From assembly GCA_004026145.2 (NCBI GenBank), contig CP034979.1, positions 9,389,746 to 9,453,745 on the forward strand: a DNA stretch of 64,000 nt. The letters are read 5' to 3'. The notes under the pieces are model-generated. The model searched no databases, was not told the origin of the DNA, and was given only the letters and a program-made list of their open reading frames with translations. Both the position numbers and the translations under genes were made by a program. This stretch comes from Takifugu bimaculatus. Its lineage: Eukaryota > Chordata > Actinopteri > Tetraodontiformes > Tetraodontidae. Below are positions 56,395-64,000 of the stretch, piece by piece (the stretch's first letter is position 1; each line of letters begins with the position of its first letter).

Positions 56395-59300
56395 TAGCAG
56401 GTTTTTATTCTAGAACAGTATACATATATTTCTGGAAAAAACCCAAAACACATGTACACGCCAGATGGTAGAGCAAACAAAGACAAAGACAAATCTCCCT
56501 ATGGTGGTACTTGTGTCTAGGACCAACACGGCTAGATAATGTGAGAATGTCTAGAATCTAACAAACATACAAATCATCCCCTGATGCCACAAAAGATCAA
56601 TCTTTGGTGAGGAAATTTAGGAAAATCATTAAATACTTGAGGAAAAAAAACAACAACAAACTAGAGTCACAACTCCAAAATAAGAAATGGCATAATTCTT
56701 TTTTTTTTTAAAAAAAAAGCTGTCATACCTATTAGACAGATTTACGCCAAAACAAAGAAATGAAGGCGCATTCAAATACTGGAGGTCTCCTGCTTCCCTC
56801 TAAGGCACCCTTACCTATCATGGAAAGAAATTTTCATATTTATTTCTTTTAATACTATTTTGCTTGTGATTAAGCAAATACCAAAAAAGCCTATGTGACA
56901 TTTCTTTCTTTTCCAATCAGAGCTCACATTATAAAACTCACTCATGCTATGTTCTCAGAGACCCTCATTTACAAACACATTGCTATAAAAGAACAGTTTA
57001 CGCTGTTCTACCACACATCTGATTATTCAAAGTGTAACACAGCCTTCACTCTTCAGTCTTCATGTAAACACAAATACACAGTAATTAAAACACTACATAA
57101 ACACTCCCTTAAGATACTAAATCAACTAAAACGTGAAATCATAAAGAGTAATAACACATCACATTGCCATCATTACCGGTTTAAGATGAATGACAGGTCA
57201 AATATCCAACATGCAGCTCCAACAAGCACAACATAAATGTACAGATATAATTGCTCCTGTCTGATAGTCCAAACAGGGAAGGTAACTACGATACAATTCT
57301 AGGGTCTCGTAAAAATTGAGTCAAGAGGGGAAAAAAAGGTTAAGAAGAAAGAGGGGGGGGGGGGGGAGCAATCAAACATTGTTTAAATGGGACCAATGAA
57401 ACTCATAATAAAACCAGTAAAGCTTCTTGGATTTACACAGAAATGGAGGAAGTGGCTTTACTATAGCTACAATCTTTAAATTAGATTTTCCTTTATTCTC
57501 CCGGCAGCTTTAATTTTCGTTTTGAAAAGCCCTGGCTGACTCTATACTCCACCTGTTTCAGTCATTCCCTCCCTTTACAAGGACTAACTGGCTCTTTCTT
57601 CTGATGATGCATGACTCTTTGAGAACTCTTCTAATCACAATCAAGACGGGAGGCAATCTGTCCTAAAGAGAGGAGGGAAACCACCTGCTTGAATCATGCC
57701 ACACCAACAACCTCAGCCTGAAGGTCAGTAAAACCAAGGAGATGATGGAGGACTTGACATTCATACTCTACTCCTTGATGAGAACCCTGCAGAGGAAACC
57801 GTTGACAGCATCAGGGACCTGAGAGTGAGGATAATCAACATCCTTTCCTGCTCCTCTCACACAGAGGTCAAATAGGGCCAGCAAGATTTGCATTTCCTAC
57901 ATCGGATGAGGAGGAGACACATTCTCCATCCCATTCTCAAGCATTCTACAGGGAACAGTAGTGAGCACACTCAGCCACATCGCTGTACGGTCAGGAGCCT
58001 GCAAGGTCACAAACTGGAAGTTCTTGCAGAGGGGTGAGGACAGCCCAAAGGACTATCAAGGCGTTAGTCCATCCAGGACATTGGAAAAAGCTGCAGCCTG
58101 ATCAGAACTAAGAGGAGGATTGTCTGGGACTAAACACCCCCCTACCGTGCGATGTGCTCTCCAACAGGCAGCATTTATAACCAGTATTTCCCCCATGCCA
58201 ACAGACTGTAAAACGCCCAGACCCAGCTCTCCCTGACTCTCTAGCTAAAGAGCTCTATTAATGAACTTTTACTAATAGCACACCTATAAAGTTCTCCTGT
58301 ATTTACAGTGTCGATTTCAATTTTAGCAAAATAAAACAAATAGATTTTTAAATAAGACATTATTCGTTTTATTTTGCATCACCTTTGAGGCAGATCTGAA
58401 TTTAGATTGTTCAGACGATTTTATAACTTGATCTGAAACCCCAAGTCTGAATCCCACTGGGGAGGTCACAAAGCTCAGGGCAGTCCTTTTTTATGAGACA
58501 GTCCTTTTTATTATTGAGACATTATTGGTTTGACACGTTCATAAATGAGAAAGAATTTTACCTCATGAATGCAATCTGATAAAATAGTGAAGATGACGAT
58601 AAGGTCTTCATTAAGATAAGCAACTGAGAGCACAACTACTAAATATAGCAAATTCTAGCACATTTGATTACCGGTATGTGTTTCATGTTTAACATCTTGG
58701 ACACAAGGAGCTCTTGATGTGTACTGAAATATCCACCAACATGTGACATGATCATCAGCTTGACTCGGTCCTTCCACTGCGGTTAATTGACTTTAAAACT
58801 TGTCTTTTGGCCATCACTGCTTATATAAAGGAGCAGCATGTATATTCGTGGCCAAAGATGGAACCACAAACTCAATGAAAAGCCTCTGGCCCCCCCCCAC
58901 CCTCATAGCAATGAGTTAGCATTTTTCTTTCTCATGTGCTAGGGCTCTATGAATGAACACACGTAATGCTATTTGACTGCACCGAACATTTGAAATGTCT
59001 GTATCTATATAAATTACAATTAAGTTAGCTAAAGTTAACGGACAATTTAGCAACTTCAGTATCAGTGTTCAAATTCTCTTTTCAGCTCTTTCCTCCATCT
59101 TTCAAAGGCAACTCCTACACAGACCCTTTGTTTATGACAGTGTTGGGAAATTATAAAGAGGCCTTTTAGGTTGAGTAACGTTTGTGGTTTGAACCTTTTG
59201 CACCTGCAGCTCAGTGGTGACTGGCAACATGGATGCCAAAGCGCTACTGAGATGGGTGGTGGGTGGACAACAGACCAAAACATCAAATGACAACATGGAC

Positions 59301-60118
59301 ATCATTCATAGGCTGACAATTTGCTTTTGAAAAGAGAAAATTCTGGCTGGACTACAGTTTTCAGGGATATAAGTAGTTGAAATAAACACAATTCTTAATT
59401 TCTGTTGACACATCAGGGCCACTTTAACTACATTTCTTACATACTGCTCCTTAAATCAGTGCCCCTTTCTATTTTCATACTTACTTTGCCTGAAATCAGT
59501 ACTTCTAGCTAAGATGAAATCCACCTGTGCAATAAACCCTTTGTTTACAGCTGCATTTTACCTTGATTGACTGTGGGGCATTTTTGCATTGTCCAAGAAT
59601 TGCTTTTATCTCTACATGTTGGACGTTAGTCTTAAATTAAATAAATTCAAATAAATAAAAAAGTTTGTCTTCAATCAGGCGGCTTTAAAATAAATATTGA
59701 ATTGAAAGGACTTACATCTGCAAAATGAGTATATCTCATGACCACAATGACTACAGGGAACAGTGCAAATGCTTTTAGAATAAGTCACAGTAACAGAGTG
59801 AGCTAATGTCAGTCTGATTAAGGAAGCGTGAAAACATAAGGCACTACAGTCTGAGGTGAAGCATCTTTCCAAGCTGAATCCATCTGTTTGGTAGTGAAAC
59901 TTAAAAACAAGGGCGTCACTTCTTACCCACAACCTTTGTAACCATCCTCACTGTAGGAATATGCATAAGACAGGTCAATTTGTTTCTGCAGCTGTGCAGA
60001 CAGCCCAGACAGGCACGTTGTCTCAGATGGCTGGGATGTGCTACTCACAATGATAAGGTTAGGAGAGGGTGCTAAGCACAACAGAGCTTCTGAGAGGGAG
60101 GGAAGAATATCTGAAAGC
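56395..60118 (-). other. Probable long 3' UTR of ttl
   Basis: There is no other gene on the minus strand between the ttl stop and an AATAAA at 56409-56404. If used, the UTR is about 3.7 kb. The extent is inferred. It includes a G homopolymer near 57350 and a LINE remnant at 57690-58260. Confidence 0.4.
57690..58260 (+). mobile_element. Decayed LINE remnant
   Basis: Plus-strand text such as CAGTAAAACCAAGGAGATGA and downstream stretches resembles the 3' half of Rex1-like RT genes, but the frame is lost. Confidence 0.4.
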
Positions 60119-63022
60119 TTACAGTCGAGTGAAAGGACCCACGTGAAGAGGTGCTCTCAGTTTTGGAGAGGAGCAGGAGTTGGTGGAAAATGTGGAGGAT
60201 GGAGAGGAAGAATAAGGAGAGGAGGATGCAGATGACGAGTCAACACCGGTGTTCAGGGCGAAGACACTGGAGATAGCCACGTCCACAATACCTTGACATA
60301 GCTCTGGATAGAGTTTCCTGCCAGGGTGAAGGGACGAAACAGTTGTCAGTCTCCTCACATCTTTTAAATAACAGCAAACATTCCCCAAGGAAAGAAAAAA
60401 TGAATTCACATGAGCTTTGAATGCATTTTCATTGAACAGGCCCACCTGTTCAAATGCTTGTAAAGACAAACAGCAAATCAGTCAATCACATGGCTGCGAA
60501 GCTAAGGATTTAGGCACGGAGACTTGGTCGACACAATATGCTGAAGCTAACCTAAACTGAAGAAAGAGGATTTAAATGACATCAATTGTGTCCTGGCTTT
60601 TGCTGGTCCAAATATTTCAGAAACTGCTAATCTAGTGGGATTTTCACCCACAACCATCTAGAGTTTACAGAGAATGGACTGAAAAGACATAATAGCGGGA
60701 TAGATAATAGTGCGGCAGTTGGGTGGAGGAAAATGCCTTGAAGTGAGAAGTCAGAGGAGAATGGGAAGAGTTGGTGTGAACAACAAAACAATTTTGATTG
60801 TAAAAGACGCTATATAAATAAAGATTGATTTGAAAGATTGATTACAGGACTGGTGTGGCGTTAACCCATTATTATGCCTTACACCAGTTCAGCTAAACTC
60901 TCTCACACACTCATCCATTCCTATATAGCCATAGCCTACAACACTTTGTTGAAAGTTCCTACTTAACACATGCAGCAGACTATTTGTGACATAAATGTTA
61001 TTGCTTTAAGGGTGCACCTTCTGAAAGGTTACTTCACATAGAAGTAACCAATTTTGCCTTCACAGTTCTGAAGGCAAATGAGGTCCAACTTTCAACTATC
61101 ATGATGTAAATAATAAATTGGCCAGGGAGTGTGTAAAACAACAGTGTTAAAGAATGTCTTTTAATGTGAAAAATGAAGTGAATGTTACTGACTGTGCACA
61201 GGCTGGAGCTCCATTGATCTCAATCAGCCACACTTTGAAGCTTTCGTCGACCATGAAATCAAATCCAAAGAGCTGGAAGCTCTGGTAGGACAAGAGTTTG
61301 GTGCTGATTGCTGGCTCAATACAAGTCAGACAACTCCTGCAAAAGCACAAGATTGATGTCCCATCATGTGACGAGTACCAGAGGACAACAGTAGTACAAG
61401 TAGGACAAATAGGCAAAATGACGTGATTGCAAATTTCCATAGATTCTTTAACAGACTTACTTTAAAGGAAATACATATGCACAGAGTCTGTAATATTTTA
61501 CACAACATCACAATGAATCTGGAAGAAAACAACCAAAATGTGATGTGTTTACCTAATATTAACAAGATAGAAGCAATTGGAACAAGAACTTACTTAATGA
61601 TCTGCTTGATCTGAGGTAAGATGGAGGTCTCCAGGGACACATTATGATTGTTGAGCAGGTACACCCTGAATTCGTCAAAAAACATCTCGTTCCCTTCCTC
61701 GTATCGTCCATAGTTCTGGGAGTGCTCCTTCTGGATGCAGTGGTTGGTTAGATGGCTTGTCATGTCCTGGAGATCAGAGCTGTTGTACGGCTCCGAGGAG
61801 GTCCGCAGCACACCTTCCTGGTACAGATAGATATTGTACTGGTGGTCCACGAGCACCCAGCTCCTAAGAATAGCATTCACAGAAAAGATTCAGACTAGTG
61901 CACATTCCAATTGTGTTCAAGTTCAACTTAAAACACTTGCCTAATGTCAAATTTCCGATGTCCTGGTTCCAAAAGCAGAGGTTTCTCCAAGTACTTCTGA
62001 ATAACGTGAACCTGTCCCTGATCATCGATGAAGTCCAGCAGCTCATTAGCGTCGCGTGATATTAAAATTCCAGCACCTGTGGAATTACAATATATTAATA
62101 TTATATTTATAATATATTATTTTATGAAATATATTTTTGTGCAATTTAAAGTTGGAACGGACATGTTAAAATGTTATTACAAATAAAAAGAAAAATTGAG
62201 ATTTTCCAACAAAATAAAATTAACAAAATAATTCCGACTTGGTCAATAAATCTCTTCAATGTGGTTTACTGAGTTTTACCTTTAGCTCCAGCAGAAGATT
62301 TGGCTATCCACACAGAACCATTTCCACTTTCTTTTTTAGCGTTATAAGAAGCCAAGAAAACCTCTCGCTCATCTGTTTTAGGGTTACTCTTCAGATGATT
62401 GATGCCATTTGTGGCTGGAGCCACAGGGGTGTTGAGGTTAGTGGGGTAAATGATGTAGGATTCTGGAAACCAGTTGCAGGAGTCGGAAAGTTCTAGGCTG
62501 GTCTTTATCATCCTTTCAAGAAAGAAAGGGTCAGCCAATGCACCAACCGTTGAATTATTTGGATATGAAAAATTCACAACTAACATCAAGATGGAACAAA
62601 ACAAAGAGCTTTCAGTTAAAGGACAAAGTCTCACTTCACCAATGATGCCTTCCTGCAAAGCTTGTCTGCTCCTCTGTAATAATTCACCAGTTGCACCAAT
62701 CCTGGTTCATGACCTGGAAAAACAGACCTTTTTAACAAAAACACGCACCAAATGGTCACAATAAGATGTGCATCGCGAGTATATTAAAAATATATCCCGA
62801 GCTTTTCTGTCTGCTGTGAGCAATAATACAACCAGAATGAGAACAGTCCTTACCTAAGCGCCCAAAGGGAAGCCTGTTCCTTTCACCAAGCATCAAGTTG
62901 AATCTGGGATTGTCTCTTTTAAGCCTCTTCCAATGCCCAGTTGAGATAAGGATTTTGGAAACTTCTGCATAAACCGTGCTATTGTCGTCACGGCTTACAA
63001 AGGTGTACACGGGGGAATTCAT
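60119..63022 (-). CDS. ttl: ttl, tubulin tyrosine ligase, 409 aa, seven exons
   Basis: TTL re-adds tyrosine to the C-terminus of detyrosinated alpha-tubulin using ATP. Minus-strand exons: 63022-62854, 62713-62635, 62512-62280, 62076-61941, 61863-61594, 61336-61193 and 60317-60119, in consistent phase. The ATP-grasp fold blocks are present: [46 protein letters not shown] (ATP-binding), [42 protein letters not shown] (metal-binding Glu and Asn) and [13 protein letters not shown]. The intron after 61941 uses a GC donor (AG|GCAAGT). The last exon extends the protein with a Ser-rich tail (about 45 residues, ending PFTRL), longer than human TTL (377 aa) at the C-terminus. The start MNSPVYTFV adds a few residues to the usual MYTFV start. 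Confidence 0.95.
60785..60840 (+). mobile_element. L2 3'-tail fragment
   Basis: ACAATTTTGATTGTAAAAGA followed by CGCTATATAAATAAAGATTG matches the 3' end of L2 copies B and C. It is only about 55 bases and lies in the last ttl intron. Confidence 0.75.
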
Positions 63023-64000
63023 GACTCTGGGCTGACTATAAAGTGTAATATCGAAGGCTAACGTGCTAAGAACTAGCTGTGAAACTGCGTTTTGAAGCTA
63101 TGTAGTGGGCACTGCTGCAGACAGACCACTGAGGTTTGTCCCCTCTGACTGTGCCATACTGACGAATCGGGTGGTCCGAACTTCCCACTAACCTATCAAA
63201 CAAACAATACAACCTGTAAAGTAGTAACTGTACTCTGTGTAGCAGGCAGGGTTCCTCCAGTAACTTCAGACTAGGGTGTGACTGCTGCTACCATCTCCTG
63301 GGGTTGGTCCCTTCTGGATTAACGATTACTTACATCCGGTCTCCGGTTTAGCTTCTAATGTTAGCTATCGGACTTCAAAGACTGACGAAATATTTCTGTG
63401 ATGTTACTTCTTTGACCAAAGGTCTAGAAACGATAAACTTAACCTGTTAACCCGTTAGTAACACCATCACACGCAGTTTATTATTCCACCGGTGGCGTTC
63501 TATGAGGCACTGCGGTTTCTGCTGCCGTCTTCCGCGTCGACGACGTCAACAAATTGCCTTCATTGTGGGTAGTGTAGTTCACACTTGGACACCGAACAAT
63601 GCTGGTAATATATCAAAGAATCGGTTGGGGTTTTTTTTTTAGCTTTAAGACAGTAAATTACCATCACTGAAATTAATTGGATCACTTTGTCTATTATCGT
63701 TATCCCTACATCATGAGGACAGAAATAGTGTAATTAACTATTTTTTCTGCGTTTTTCGTAATGTATTTCGAAGCAGCAAATCCTATTAGTAATGTCCCAA
63801 TTTGTCCACAAGATGGGGTAGTAGACCTCTTTAACCGGATATACCGTACTTGGCTTTACAGTGAAGTAAAAATGACATTACAATAAGACGAAATGCCAAT
63901 TTTCCAATAATGATTACGTGTAATAACCTGCATTAAGTTAACCGATATATTGAAACGATACGCTTTTTTGTAGACCTCCCAATTTGAAACGTTAACATCT
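63023..64000. other. Upstream region of ttl
   Basis: Should hold the ttl promoter and 5' UTR. A CpG-containing patch at 63480-63545 (CGCGTCGACGACGTCAAC) is a candidate promoter. No coding sequence is supported to the window end. Confidence 0.4.

Noticed and set aside
56895..57236. 113-codon plus-strand ORF
   Set aside because: Low-complexity composition, no recognisable motif, and location inside the probable ttl 3' UTR.
61423..62764. Plus-strand ORFs across ttl exons
   Set aside because: Antisense shadows of conserved TTL exons.

Overview
The window is vertebrate, from a ray-finned (percomorph-type) fish. The evidence is spliced genes with small introns, recognisable orthologues (fam83h, adtrp, herc4, cox5b, ttl), a 7SL RNA gene, and a typical fish transposon mix (L2, Rex1-like, R4/Dong-like, Tc1, hAT, Ty3/gypsy chromovirus, BEL/Pao). 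Nothing bacterial or viral-free-living is present. Species cannot be named from sequence alone.

Layout. 1-6749 (+): fam83h, entering the window inside its first coding exon, with four apparent +1 frameshifts. 8343-9995 (+): adtrp, six exons behind a TATA box, with a small hAT MITE in intron 3. 10645-11527 (-): a four-exon model for an 80-residue secreted peptide that I cannot assign. 12228-13445: an L2 fragment. 15807-27761 (+): herc4, 23 coding exons, with Tc1-like copies in introns. 28336-29580 (-): cox5b, convergent with herc4.

30038-39110 is a roughly 9-kb imperfect palindrome. Each arm holds an L2 copy and the 3' part of a hAT element. Its centre is a (CA)n(TA)n(TG)n microsatellite interrupted by a dead R4/Dong-like retrotransposon. 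39324-44529 (-) is a young Ty3/gypsy chromovirus with open gag and pol but a truncated 5' LTR. 44530-48205 is a retroelement pile-up: an L2 piece, an intronless BICD-like retrocopy, a minisatellite, an LTR with a tRNA-Tyr primer-binding site, a Rex1-like fragment and a solo LTR. The BICD-like copy lies downstream of, and in the same orientation as, the LTR and primer-binding site. That arrangement is what a host transcript captured by an LTR element would look like.

48207-51000 holds an unassigned ORF and decayed transposons. 51576-53119 (-) is a short RBBP6-like E3 ligase gene with DWNN, zinc knuckle and RING domains only. 53636-53919 (+) is a 7SL (SRP) RNA gene. 55202-56003 is a hAT remnant with a perfect 8-bp target duplication. 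60119-63022 (-) is ttl, tubulin tyrosine ligase, with a serine-rich tail and a probable 3.7-kb 3' UTR.

The host genes do not form a pathway; they are ordinary neighbours. The five single-base insertions (four in fam83h, one in herc4) in otherwise well-conserved exons suggest residual sequencing or assembly errors, although decay of fam83h is possible. Three introns use GC-AG splice sites (two in herc4, one in ttl). I could run no searches; family names rest on recognised motifs and recalled family features.
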